Shown here: positions 46,378 to 56,869 of the stretch, piece by piece
Layout: the number at the start of each line of letters is the position of its first letter
Position numbering within the stretch: position 1 is the stretch's first letter
NCBI GenBank assembly: GCA_022592445.1
Contig: JABYQR010000072.1
Location: 62,001 to 126,000 of the forward strand
Source of the DNA: Cytidiella melzeri
Taxonomy: Eukaryota; Basidiomycota; Agaricomycetes; Polyporales; Irpicaceae
DNA length: 64,000 nucleotides
Direction: 5' to 3'
The notes under the pieces: generated by a model
The model's input: the letters and a program-made list of their open reading frames with translations, nothing else
The model's database searches: none
What the model was told of the DNA's origin: nothing
Position numbers and translations under genes: made by a program

Positions 46378-46568
46378 ATTTAATAAAACTACCTGCCCGT
46401 ATGCCTCGTAAAGACTGTTTTGTACCCGTATAATACACCGTACCGTACCGTTCAAGGTCCTAGCTTGATCTTATACGGTACGGGTGTCCCTGTGTCGTAC
46501 CCGTACACTACCCGTCAAGTTTACGGCCGTACCCGTTTACGGGCACGGTGAACAGCCCTAGCTGTGGC

Positions 46569-46690
46569 GGCACCAGTGTATATTTCTGCACAGAAATCAT
46601 GTCATACATTGAAGTGTGTATCTAGTATCAGAGAAAAAGACTTGTTTGTAATTCTGAGCAATGTGGCAAGAGTAGGAGAAGGCAAACTCT
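46569..46690. other. Short unique stretch between the hAT and MULE-2
   Basis: About 120 bp between two target duplications. Before the insertions it joined the sequence right of 56543, which belongs to a Tc1/mariner-type remnant, so this may be part of the same remnant. No coding potential recognised. Confidence 0.4.
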
Positions 46691-46887
46691 CGACAGTGCA
46701 CTTGAGGATAATCTCCCACCATTTTCTCGTTGCCTTTGAAAGTCCGCGCGATAGGCGCCGTCGGCGATTGCAGGGCAGATCTCAACGAGCGGCGGGGCGT
46801 AGATACTGTAAGGTACGGTAGCAGACTTCATCACATGTGTAGAGGCCAGTGTATTAAATCAGTGGGTATACGAAAAATACAGGTACA

Positions 46888-49800
46888 CTACTTTTGTGTG
46901 TATTGATAGCCAACCAGGCTTGTGGGAAGGGATCGGCGTGAACTTGCGCTGCCATTAGTGACGGGCATGGTTCGTCGGGCCTCGTGGTGAGTGACTTTGT
47001 CGACGAGCTTCAGACCCGGTCGGAACACCTTCATGGCATTTCAAAGGAACCGCGGATCTTGAGAATAATGCGGCCGCTGCTCCTTGAGAATGACAACAGC
47101 TCTTTCGAGCTTATTGATGAGCTCATCAGTTTCACGCTCGTCTTCGTTGTCGAGCTGTTAATAGGGGTTCGAAGGAATTAGTATAGCGCATTGCCTGCGC
47201 CGTATCACAATATTAACTTACCTCAAATCTGGCACCCCCACCTGCTCTCGTGCGCATTAAGCCATCCCTTCCGGTAGGTGGTGGTTTTGCTGGCGACGAG
47301 TTAATCTGTCATGTGGCAGTGATCATAATTAGTAATTATATGCACAAGAAGATTTACTGCAGACGGACCGGTTCTGAGCTGCACGAACAGCTATCCTCAT
47401 CCAGCACAAGGTCTTCGACCTCATCATCATCTGAGTCGTTGATCTCCATTGCAATACTAGTGCACGGGCGATCGGATTCCAGGGGTTGCTCATTAAGTCG
47501 ACCGTCTCTCGGCGCGGCATAGAATGGTGCGGTATAGAACCGGTGCACGCGAGACCACCACGATGGTGGAACATCTCCGACCGCATGGACTAGATGCTTG
47601 CACAGCAGGTGTGCATGGTACTTCTGTGAGCCACAGTCACATTTCCACTGTGTAACGTCAGTGATGTACGTGCCCTTGATAGGAACAGTCTGGAGTTGTT
47701 GCCATGACTTCTTGAATGCTTCTTGCATGTTTGACAGGCCTTTTGGGCGGCCACCGCTGCGTGCATGAAGGAAGCGAGAGAGAGTAATGCGGTAAGGGGG
47801 AATTGATCCGTGGATGAGAGCATACACCGCGAGATCAACGGGAGGTCGGCTGTAGTTGTGAAGCACGAGGCGCTTAAGGTTGCGCCACAAAGCCTCTACC
47901 ATCATCGTTGTTTGGTGATTGGAAATACAAGTCGGATGAGTGCTTCGCGTCCATAGATGCCATCGGTCCCTAGCATACCAATTATTCCACAGGTATGCCC
48001 AGACTTCGATAAGATTATTCCGGTGACAATGAAAATAAATTTCCGTCACAGCGTCCTGTCTGATATTGTGAGAAGTCCGAGACATTCCGTGGCGTTCAGG
48101 GAGGAGTGGATGCTGGGAAGTGTGCTTGGCAAAGAGTCGGAGTATGGGAAGACGGTGAATGGGAGGAAAAAATTGGTAAGTCTTGTCCTGTGATTTTGGA
48201 CCAACCCGATCGGCTCCCGTGCTGTCTGTGCTAACTCCTGATTCATCGTCCGAGTCAGATTCATCCCTTGATAATATTTCTCGTAAATCATGTCGTATGT
48301 CATCAGTATCGTCGTCGTCTTCACAGTCAGAAAGCTCTTCATCCTCTTCAACATTGTTGCCTGCCCAATACATCCCGTCGTCGCTCCTCTCGTCATCTGA
48401 AACACCCTCATCCATGTCAAAAGCAGGCGCAGGAATTCTTCCAATAGGCGGAATTCGAATTGTTGGGAGTGCAGGGGTGATGGGCGCAGGTCGGCCGTTG
48501 CGTAGTATACTGACTCAATACTTTGGTACCTCAGGTGGCGGAGCAATCTGGACATATATATTAGATCTGACTGACACGAGACCAATACATTCTTACCGGA
48601 TATACAGGGTCCTGTTGCGCAATGGGCACGAATCTTGAGCTCACAAATGAAAACTCCCTTTTTGCCTCCGCCCAGTTGTATGCACCAGGAGTGGCTCCGC
48701 TCTTGCATAACCTCTGTTTCATTGCACAGAGAGCATGCCAGAAGCATAGCTGATGCTTGGCGTTCGGCCAAACAGTCCTCATTGCGTTGATTTCCGACCA
48801 ATCTTTATCTGACAGAGTGAACTCTGGATTAACCCCGCGGGCCCTGAGCTGATGTAAGAAACACATTAGATTGAGCTCCTTAGCACCGACAGCTGCTTCT
48901 GGAGTGGTTTGAATAAGGCAATACGCCAGCGGTACACCAGACCCCTTAGCACCGGTAACTGCAGCAAAAAGCTCGAAATTTCCACGGTTTTTATTCCCTG
49001 GTATGCCAAAATGAGTTCCAAAACATAACATACACCGCTTGTACTCACATGTCGAATCCATTGCAAGATCTCGCGTATTTTTTGCCCAAGCCTGCATAAA
49101 ATCCGTCACCTGAAAGGCCAGTACTGTTGTGTTGGGCGCAGCTTCTACATCTAGCAAACTGATCATATTCTCCCTCCCACGCTCAGTGACGAACTTCCGG
49201 GCAGATACAATGGGATCTGGATCTAGCCGCCACCTGTCACGGCTAAGCTTCAGCCAATGATACCGTACGGCCTTTTCACTAAATGCTAAGTTGACTTCAG
49301 AGGCTGGTCGGCCGCCACATTCCTCCGACAGAATATGTTGCCACATCTAAAGAAGTGTAAGACCAATATAATCAAAGAGATATAATTACATACCTGACCA
49401 GGAAGCATCTTTGAAGCGTTAGCTTCAATCCAGGTTTTCCAATTGTCCGGCAGCCCGATAGGGAAGTAAGAGACATGATGACAAAGGTGCTTGATCTTGA
49501 TTATCATGTCACGGCCCTCAAGGATAGTGATGTGAAGCAATCCATTGCATGGGAACCTTTGCATGCGCTCAGTATCGCGATTCTTGCCTTTCGGTACCTT
49601 CGCCTTGTGTTCTCGCTCTTTGGACTGTGCGCAACTGAACGAGTACACAGTTCCGCCCATTTTCTTACGGATGTACTTTCGCTCATACCTATTTCCCATT
49701 CAGCACGAGCGGCAAGTGTGAATTTAGATTTACGTACGACCAATGCCATAAAGTATTCTGCTCAACCAAATTAGCAACCTGTTTTGCTCGTGCCTCTCCT

Positions 49801-50165
49801 TCCCATTTCAGAACATCTTCATCATCACATTCCACGCGCGCTCCAAGGTGAAATGAGCAACTATCGTCAACTTCTCCCTTCTCGGCATTGTGCACCACAT
49901 CTGACAGAAAAGTCCCGAATAACACCGTGGCTGCATCAGAATCCAGCTGCCATCCTTCAGCAAAGTCGTCCCCATCGTTCTGACGTTTCCGTTTATTGTT
50001 TCTGTACTTCTCCTGGGCCCACGCTGCTTCGGCTGTCATACACGCCTCACACTTAGACGTGCGCTCGCCAATTCTGCCATTGTGAGTATTGCGGGTGCGT
50101 ATCTTGTACTGGTTGAATGGCTTCCAGGCCTTGCACTTACCGCAACGTTGGCCTGCTTGGTCCAT
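46888..50165 (-). pseudogene. MULE-2 transposase (two nonsense codons)
   Basis: A spliced gene of at least six exons. Exon 1 carries a CGKC...CEAC zinc-binding motif. Exon 2 has KYIRKKMGGTVYSF. The exon from 49346 includes KFVTERG and the first catalytic Asp in LAMDST, where an intron of about 50 nt joins to WNKNRGNFELFAAV. LSDKDWSEINAM and HQLCFWHALCAMKQRL follow. The next exon (to 47354) has the acidic linker, MMVEALWRNLKRL and the SWIM finger CDCGSQKYHAHLLCKHL. The last exons (INSSPAKPP, EARRTMPVTNGS) end at 46888. TGA codons at 48515-48517 and 47041-47043 replace CGA found at both positions in MULE-3. Confidence 0.85.
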
Positions 50166-50199
50166 AGCATACAGTAGGCCTCAGTAGCGTAGCAAATAA

Positions 50200-50654
50200 T
50201 GACGATTTGAGAGAACTTAGTCACTTAGGAAGGAGTGGATGTGCTGTTGTAAACCCACTGCAGACTGTAGGGACCTAGTACACACGGAGACAAGTTAATC
50301 CAGGTGCGAAGATGAGAGCACAATGTGAATATAGAATGTACCTAGTCCACACGGAGACGAGTTAACTAGGTAACAGGCATATGAGCATACAACATAACGC
50401 AAGAGCAATAGGGGAATACTCACTCCAGGTGCGAAGATGAGAGCACAATGGAGGAGTAGAGAACCAGGGTGAAAGGGTTATATACTACAAGGAAGCTGGC
50501 AACGAGGCAGTGTCCGCGTGATGAAACAAAAGATGCGATCATACTACAAAGGAGTCATGAGACAGGAGACAAAAGAATGTCCAATAGGGGTGAAGTCCAT
50601 GAGTAGCGCCGCAAAAGTCCATTAGCAAACTGAAGAAACGACGCGTCAAGACAC
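50200..50654. other. MULE-2 noncoding region upstream of the transposase
   Basis: 5' UTR and promoter region of the minus-strand transposase. It has repeated ACCTAGTNCACACGGAGAC and GGTGCGAAGATGAGAGCAC units (each twice). The same region in MULE-3 holds an extra 137-bp tandem copy. copia-2 lies at its right edge. Confidence 0.6.
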
Positions 50655-50659
50655 AAACT

Positions 50660-50947
50660 TGTTGAGCTGTGTCGAAGCACATGCTGAGCTGTGTCGGAAA
50701 CCGCATGTTACGCTGTGTCGAAACGCGATGGAAAGCTGACTAGCGCTCACGCGCTCTGTATTTACATTTGTTTGTACGCTTGTAGTAGTAGATAAAAACC
50801 TCACGTCTGCGAGGCAATCCATACGTCTTTTACTCTTACTACTCGCCCCCAAAGCCTACACCTAACCCTACCAACCAACAACAGGTAAGCGTCCCTTTCC
50901 CCTGCCTCTGTCGGGCTAGTGTCGCGGTTGGCGATACTGGCTCGACA
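50660..50947 (+). repeat. 5' LTR of copia-2
   Basis: 288 bp. The first 45 bp hold a repeated GCTGTGTCG unit not duplicated in the 3' LTR. The rest is nearly identical to 56202-56468. Confidence 0.93.
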
Positions 50948-50961
50948 GGTTATGAGCCCCG
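50948..50961 (+). promoter_or_regulatory. Primer-binding site of copia-2, tRNA-iMet anticodon arm
   Basis: GGTTATGAGCCCC directly abuts the LTR, the same as in copia-1, and is complementary to the anticodon stem-loop of initiator tRNA-Met. Confidence 0.8.
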
Positions 50962-51174
50962 CGCCTGTCACTCTCGTCTACGACGATTGAGTGCGGCGCT
51001 TATCTGCAGCGCTCGCTCTCGCCGCGCATGTCGAGCGTACCTCGTTCCATGTCGCGCGCGATCGACGTCGACGCTGTCCGCGGGCGCCCGCTTGGGCCCC
51101 GCTAGGGTGAAACCTTGTTGCTGTCGTTTTCAACGTCACTGATGAAGGTCTTCCCCTAGAACTCTTACATTATC

Positions 51175-53454
51175 ATGGCCGACAATGCCACTCTCTCCTC
51201 CATCAAGCATCTAGACGGTACAAATTGGAACGTCTGGAGCACAAACATTAAGGCCTACCTCATGACGCGCAAATCCTTCCGCGCTGTCGAGGAGCCTATG
51301 GAGCGGCCGACTGGCACTCCTGCCGTCGCTGCCCATGGTGATAGCCCGGCAATTGCTGCTCGCCCTCCTACTCAGGAGGAGCTTGACGCTTACAATGCCT
51401 GGGCGGAGAAGGATGAGGAGGCACGTGGAGCGATTATCCTCCGTGCTGTCCCATCCATTCAAGAGCTCATTGTGGATCTCCCCACTGCTAATGAGGTGTG
51501 GGAGCTCCTCAAGGCGAAATATGGCAAGCCCAGTGTCCCCCTCATGTTCACTGAGTTTAGGCATGCCATTGACCATGTCATTGCTGCCGACAAGCACCCT
51601 GGACCTGCGATCGACCAGTTCCTTCAGCACTTCCAGCGTCTGTCCGGCTATGGCGTAGAGGTCCCGCTCTTTCTTCAGGGCATGCTCCTTATCACCAAGG
51701 CTCCTCCGTACGCCAACACCCTTCTCCAGTTTCTCGCTGCCGCTACCTCTGTCAACGACGTCAAGCCTGACGATATTGGTGTTGCCATCGTCAACTCCTA
51801 CGAGCAGTCTAAGTCACGTGGCAAAGGCAAGCAGGTGCAGCCCCAGGCCTCAAAGGTGACCGCTGTCAAGCGTAAGCCTGGCAACGACCCGAAGTTTGGT
51901 CAGCAGCAGACGCAGCAGCGCCCTCAGGGTCAGCAGCAGCAGACGCAGCAGGGGCAGCAGCAGCAGAATGGACCAAAGAAGAGGACTCGTCACCGCTCTC
52001 GTGGCAATAAAGGCGGTGAACACAACCACTTCGCTAGCGTCGCGTTGACCGCACCGCTGGCACCCGTCTTTGCTCCAGCTCCAGTGCCTGCACCTGAGCC
52101 AGTTAAGGTTCCGCTTGATAAGCGTATTGGTGCTCGTCCTGTTCGAGCTGGAAACAACTACCCCAGCTTCAAGGCGGCTCAGGCTCTTGCCCAGCGCCTT
52201 GGAGTTCCTGCTACGGCTGAGCGTATCCGTACCCTCGAGGCTGTCGTTCGCGACAAGCCATCAGCCAAGCGCCCTTCTCCTGAACCAGAGTTCGTTGAAG
52301 GTTCGAGTCGCCCCTCGAAGCGTGGCAGGGTCGACGTTGTCTCTGACAGCGAAGACGAGGAAGTTGTCTTCCACGATAGTCCTTCCAAGGAGACCCCTGT
52401 GTCCCTTGACGAGCTCCGCGCGCCTACTCCCGGGCCTTACAACGATGATGAGGATGATGCAGTCTCGTTCGGTACTGACGACGACGACGATTACCTCAAG
52501 ACCGCTGGTACTTACAACTGGCAAGTCTTTCGTTCTTGCGTCCCTGCACTCACAGTCGCTGACGCCGTTCCAACAGATTCTGCTTGTGAACGTGATCGCG
52601 TAGTTATTTCGTTGATGTATTACCATAACGTCTCGAATAAATGTGTGCATGACAGGGATTTTGCAGAATGTACTAAGTGTGAGAAACATCTCGACGCAGA
52701 ATCACAACACTTGTGGCTGCTCGACTCTGGTGCTTCTATGCACTTCACCTTTGATGAGAATGAGTTGCAAGATAAACGCACTCTACCACGACCGATCACA
52801 GTCTCAACTGCAACTCGGAACGTTAAAATTACAATCGTGGGTAACGTTACAATGCGTCTCTCAAATGGTGACACTTATACATTGAACGAAGTGTACTATA
52901 TGCCAAATCTGAATGTCAAACTCATATCACTCGGTCAGCTGCTAAATAATGGCATGCGTGTTACCGGTGATTACCAGCAAATTGACGTTGTCAGCGAAAC
53001 TGGTAAGCTTCGGCTTCGTTTCGACCCTCTGTTTCCTAGATGTCCTACGTTTGGGATTCAGAATCACGCACATGTCGCTAGTCGACAAGTTGCGCATGTC
53101 ACTCATGACATTGCCCATCGACGTTTTGCGCACCCTGGCGATGAGGTGTTGCGCCGTCTGAAGGGTCACACAAAGGGATTACCGGATTTCAAGTTTGATC
53201 CACCAAAAAACCCCTGTCAAGGATGCGCGCAAGGCAAGATGCCTACGCGCCCTTTCCCTGCATCAGATCAGCGTGCGACTAGATCATTCCAGATCATCCA
53301 CTCTGATTTGAAGGAATTCCCTGTCGAATCATATCACCGTCACAAATACGTAATCACGTTTGTTGACGACTTCACATCACACACGTGGTTGAAGGCATTA
53401 CGACAGAAGTCTCAAGCAATAGACGCGCTACGAGACAATTTCTCGCTATGGTGA
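51175..53454 (+). pseudogene. Gag, protease and integrase N-terminus of copia-2
   Basis: 759 codons in one frame, so Gag and Pol are fused without frameshifting. Gag (residues 1-270) starts with the copia LDGTNWNVWSTNIKAYL block. It has no CCHC zinc knuckle; in its place is a Gln-rich then Arg/Lys-rich stretch. Protease: WLLDSGASMHFTF. Integrase begins with AHRRFAHPGDEVL and CQGCAQGK and reaches ITFVDDFTSHTWLKAL. An indel at about 53445 then ends the frame early. The ATG at 51175 follows a leader of about 220 nt. Confidence 0.9.
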
Positions 53455-56200
53455 ATACTCAGTTCAACGCCAAAGTCGAGAAATGGATGTCCGATGCAGG
53501 GGGAGAGTACAAGTCAAAAGCGTTTGATGACTTGTTACTTGACAACGGCATTGTTATCCTTCAGTCCACGCCACACATGCATCAGCAGAATGGTCGTGCT
53601 GAACGATTCATGCGTACAATGATGGATAAAGCCGAAGCCATGCGTTTTACCGCGTGCCTTCCCCCATCATGGTGGAATTTTACCGTAGAACATGCTGTTC
53701 ACGTGTACAACAGAACTCCCATGCGTCGTCACAAGTGGCGTACGCCTTACGAAATCCTCTACAGCGAAGTCCCTGATGTCTCCAAACTTCGCGTGTTTGG
53801 CTGCGGCGCCTACGTATTTATTCCGCCTAAAGTGCGTGCTAACAAACTTGCACCCAAGAGTGAGATGATGACCTACATTGGTCAAACCACTCATGGCTGG
53901 AAATTCATGCGCGCCCCAAACAATGTCGTCTTTGAGGCTACTCAAGCCGAATTTGATGAAGACTTTTTCCCTAAGTGTCCAGACTCTAAGACGCGGCGAT
54001 CGGCCCACGTGAGCAGCGTCCCGCCGATGACGATGATGACAACCATTCTGATGGTCTTGGCTTCAATGACGCCGGAGATGATGATATTCCTCCACGTCGC
54101 CCTCATCCTTCACAAAAGCGACCGGACCGAGATCTTGACGAAGATCCCGCACCGCTTCCAGAGCGTAGTCCGAGTCCTCCTAATGATGCTCCGGGAGATC
54201 AACCGGCACCTCAGCCGCGTCGATCTGCGCGTCAAAGGAATCCACCACCTGCACGACCAAGTGACGTCTATGGGAAAACAACACCCACTGAGCGTCAACG
54301 AAGTGATCTTCGAAGGAAGTTGGGTAATGATCAGCCTAAAACGAGTCGCCCTCAACGGCAAGATCCCCAACAGGTGAGAAAAGATGGTCCCGCGCCTCGT
54401 TCTCCCAGTCCTGTTCAGAGTAACAATCCCTCTGAAGATCCTCAACCTGGAAATGATAGCGACTCGAGCGAACTTACGCCGCTCAATTCTGAGAATGAGT
54501 CAGCATCAGTCGAAGCAGAACTGGCAGCCCTATGCCGTGAAGGGGGAGCAAATTTCCTCAACTACATGCTTAACAAAGCTGTCGAGCCGATTGACCCAAT
54601 GTCTAATCCTCGCGAATGGACATTCCGTGATATCCTGCAATTACCCAAAAAAGAGCAGGCAGAATGGCGTAAGGCTGCGCGTGAGGAGCTTAAAGCCCTC
54701 AAAGATCGCAAAGTCTACGATCTTGTTGACAGACCAAAAAACCGGAAAGTCATCAAGAATAGATGGGTTTTTGACGTGAAGTCAGACAATCGCAAGAAAG
54801 CCCGGCTTGTAGCTCGTGGTTTTACGCAGGTCGAAGGCATAGACTTTGACCAAATCTTCTCTCCAGTCGTGAGATTTGAGACCGTCAGGCTCATTCTTGC
54901 ACTGTCTGCACTCGAAGGCTGGTTTATGACCGGTTTAGATGTGCGAAGCGCCTATTTGTACGGCGACTTAGAAGAGGAGATCTATATGGAACAGCCAGAA
55001 GGCTTCGTAGAGAAAGGCATGGAGCACCTTGTGTTTCGCCTGCGCAAAGCGCTCTACGGACTTAAGCAGGCTGGTCTAGTCTGGTGGCGAACACTAGACA
55101 AATTCATGAAGAAGCTCGGCTTTAAATGTTTAAGGTCTGACGCTGGTGTCTTTGTCAAATTTGACGGTGAAGACATTATTGTGGTCGTCATATACGTTGA
55201 TGACGCAATCTTCATGGGCTCCAACCAGTTCAAGGTGCGCCAAGACAAGGCACGCTTCATGGACAAGTGGGAATGTCGTGACTTACCTGAAGTCAAAGAA
55301 TTCCTGCGCATGCGTATTCAAAGGCACGGCACTAAGCTCTGTATAGACCAAAGTGCTTATCTTGATAAAGTGCTTGAATGCTGCGGCATGCAGGACGCCA
55401 AGCCGGCGCCGACACCCTTGCCCAACGGCTACAATCCCGTCACATATGAAGGAGCTGTTGATCCAGCTCGCCGAAGTCGTTTCCAAATGATTATCGGCTC
55501 GTTGCTCTACATCATGCTTGGCACCCGGCCGGACATTGCGTTCGCTGTAACTAAGCTTGCTCAACAGAGCGCTAACCCAAGTGAGGACCACATTAGCAAG
55601 GCACTTATATTTGCCGCTACCTCATAGGGACTCGCGACTATCGTCTCGAGTATGACAGCCAATCAGACTTAGGTCTAGTTGCATTCACAGATGCGGATTG
55701 GGGATCAGATCCTAACACTCGCCGTTCACAGACTGGCTACATCCTCAAACTTGCAGGAGGTGTATTCAGCTGGTAGTCACGCGCACAACGTACTGTTGCG
55801 CACTCATCAATGGTGCCGAGTACATGGCTCTGAGCGATTGCTCGCGCCAGGTGATCTGGGTTAGATCGATGCTCTCTGAGCTCGGCTACAATCTCGAACC
55901 CATTCCGATCTGTTGTGACAACCAAGGTGCAATATTTGTCTCTACCAACCCTGTGACCGAGAAGCGCTTGAAGCATATCGACATCCGCTATCATTTCATT
56001 GTGATGTCGTCGACCAGCAACTCGTACAAATTCTATTTGTTCCAGGAGAGGAAAACCCGGCCGACCTTTTCACTAAGAATCTCGGAAGAGTCAAGTTCAT
56101 CAAGTTCCGACAAATGCTTGGACTTGAGATCAGCGTTCCAGGCGCTACAGTCAAGGCAGTTCGAAGAAAACGACCCACCATACTTAGCGAGGGGGAGTGA
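53385..56200 (+). pseudogene. Integrase C-terminus, reverse transcriptase and RNase H of copia-2, frameshifted
   Basis: Integrase core continues from 53445 (SDAGGEYKSKAF, QNGRAERFMRT, KLRVFGCGAYVF). The coding signal changes frame at about 53995. Reverse transcriptase (54320-55627) has RKARLVARGFTQ-like KKARLVARGFTQVEG, FSPVVRFETVRL, LDVRSAYLYG, YGLKQAGLVWW and the catalytic VIYVDDAIFMG. It stops at 55625 within the RNase H linker. RNase H traces (FTDADWGSDPNTRRSQTG, HIDIRYHF, DLFTKNLGRVKF) follow in several frames to about 56197. No active polymerase could be made. Confidence 0.88.
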
Positions 56201-56201
56201 G

Positions 56202-56468
56202 TGTTGAGCCATGTGTCGGAAACCGCATGTTACGCTGTGTCGAAACGCGATGGAAAGCTGACTAGCGCTCACCGCTCTGTATTTACATTTGTTTGTACGC
56301 TTGTAGTAGTAGATAAAAACCTCACGTCTGCGAGGCAATCCATACGTCTTTTACTCTTACTACTCGCCCCCAAAGCCTACACCTAACCCTACCAACCAAC
56401 AACAGGTAAGCGTCCCTTTCCCCTGCCTCTGTCGGGCTAGTGTCGCGGTTGGCGATACTGGCTCGACA
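56202..56468 (+). repeat. 3' LTR of copia-2
   Basis: 267 bp, TGTTGAGC to CTCGACA, followed by the target duplication AAACT and then the right end of MULE-2. Confidence 0.93.
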
Positions 56469-56543
56469 AAACTTTTTCATTTACTAACATTGATTACGAC
56501 GACGCTATAAAATGGTGGGAGATTATCCTCAAGTCGACAGTGC

Positions 56544-56740
56544 AGGCAGGCGTCACAGCGCGGATTGCGTACAATATATCATATACGAGAAGGTACTCAT
56601 TTGTTTCATTATATACATAGTCTTTGGATACTATTAATCCATGTATAACAAAAGGATTGATCAAAAAATGTGGTAACGAGCCCAAACGGTGAGCAAATAG
56701 TTGCGAGCTTGCGGTGTCGCAAGACTTTTTGCCGCTACTG
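56544..56740 (-). mobile_element. Truncated Tc1/mariner-type remnant
   Basis: In minus orientation it begins GCAGTAGCGGCAAAAAGTC and matches about 200 bp of the left part of the element at 39433-40075, including the block that translates KKSCDTASSQL. Homology fades where MULE-2 inserted, and no second terminal repeat was found. Confidence 0.65.
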
Positions 56741-56869
56741 CATGTACATGAGGGTGTAGTGCTCATGTTTTAGATGAGACCTGCAACAAGTATTCTAAGG
56801 ATACAATACATTCGCGGTTTGTACAAAGCACCGAGGTGAGTAACAACAAAAGGCCTGCATGCGAGGCGT

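Larger units (their letters stand above)
39036..46560 (+). mobile_element. hAT DNA transposon (carries nested MULE-1)
   Basis: Terminal inverted repeats TAGGGCTGT at both ends and an 8-bp target duplication GCTGTGGC (39028-39035 and 46561-46568). Both ends have subterminal clusters of CCGTACCC/ACGGGTACGG units, typical binding sites for hAT transposase. It encodes a multi-exon hAT transposase with a dimerisation domain. 7525 bp as found, about 4.25 kb without MULE-1. Confidence 0.93.
50660..56468 (+). mobile_element. Ty1/copia LTR retrotransposon copia-2, nested in MULE-2
   Basis: LTRs 50660-50947 (288 bp) and 56202-56468 (267 bp) share TGTTGAGC and CTCGACA ends. A 5-bp target duplication AAACT is at 50655-50659 and 56469-56473. 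MULE-3 shows the undisturbed site (ACAAACTTTTT). The 5' LTR is longer by a 21-bp tandem duplication. Primer site GGTTATGAGCCCC follows the 5' LTR and a purine tract GCGAGGGGGAGTGAG precedes the 3' LTR. pol has several frameshifts. Confidence 0.95.
46700..56534 (-). mobile_element. MULE-2, Mutator-like element carrying copia-2
   Basis: Left inverted repeat starts ACTTGAGGATAATCTCCC (46700-46846). The right end is the same sequence inverted but only about 26 bp survive (to 56534). The 9-bp target duplication CGACAGTGC is present at 46691-46699 and 56535-56543. The internal region is highly similar to MULE-3 apart from the copia-2 insertion. The shortened right repeat probably prevents transposition. 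Confidence 0.93.

Noticed and set aside
46984..47181. Plus-strand ORF MVSDFVDELQT, repeated at 58671
   Set aside because: It is the reverse strand of the last transposase exon in MULE-2 and MULE-3. Conservation between copies reflects the element, not a second gene.
48183..48638. Ser-rich plus-strand ORF, repeated at 59870
   Set aside because: Antisense of the acidic Asp/Glu linker of the MULE transposase.
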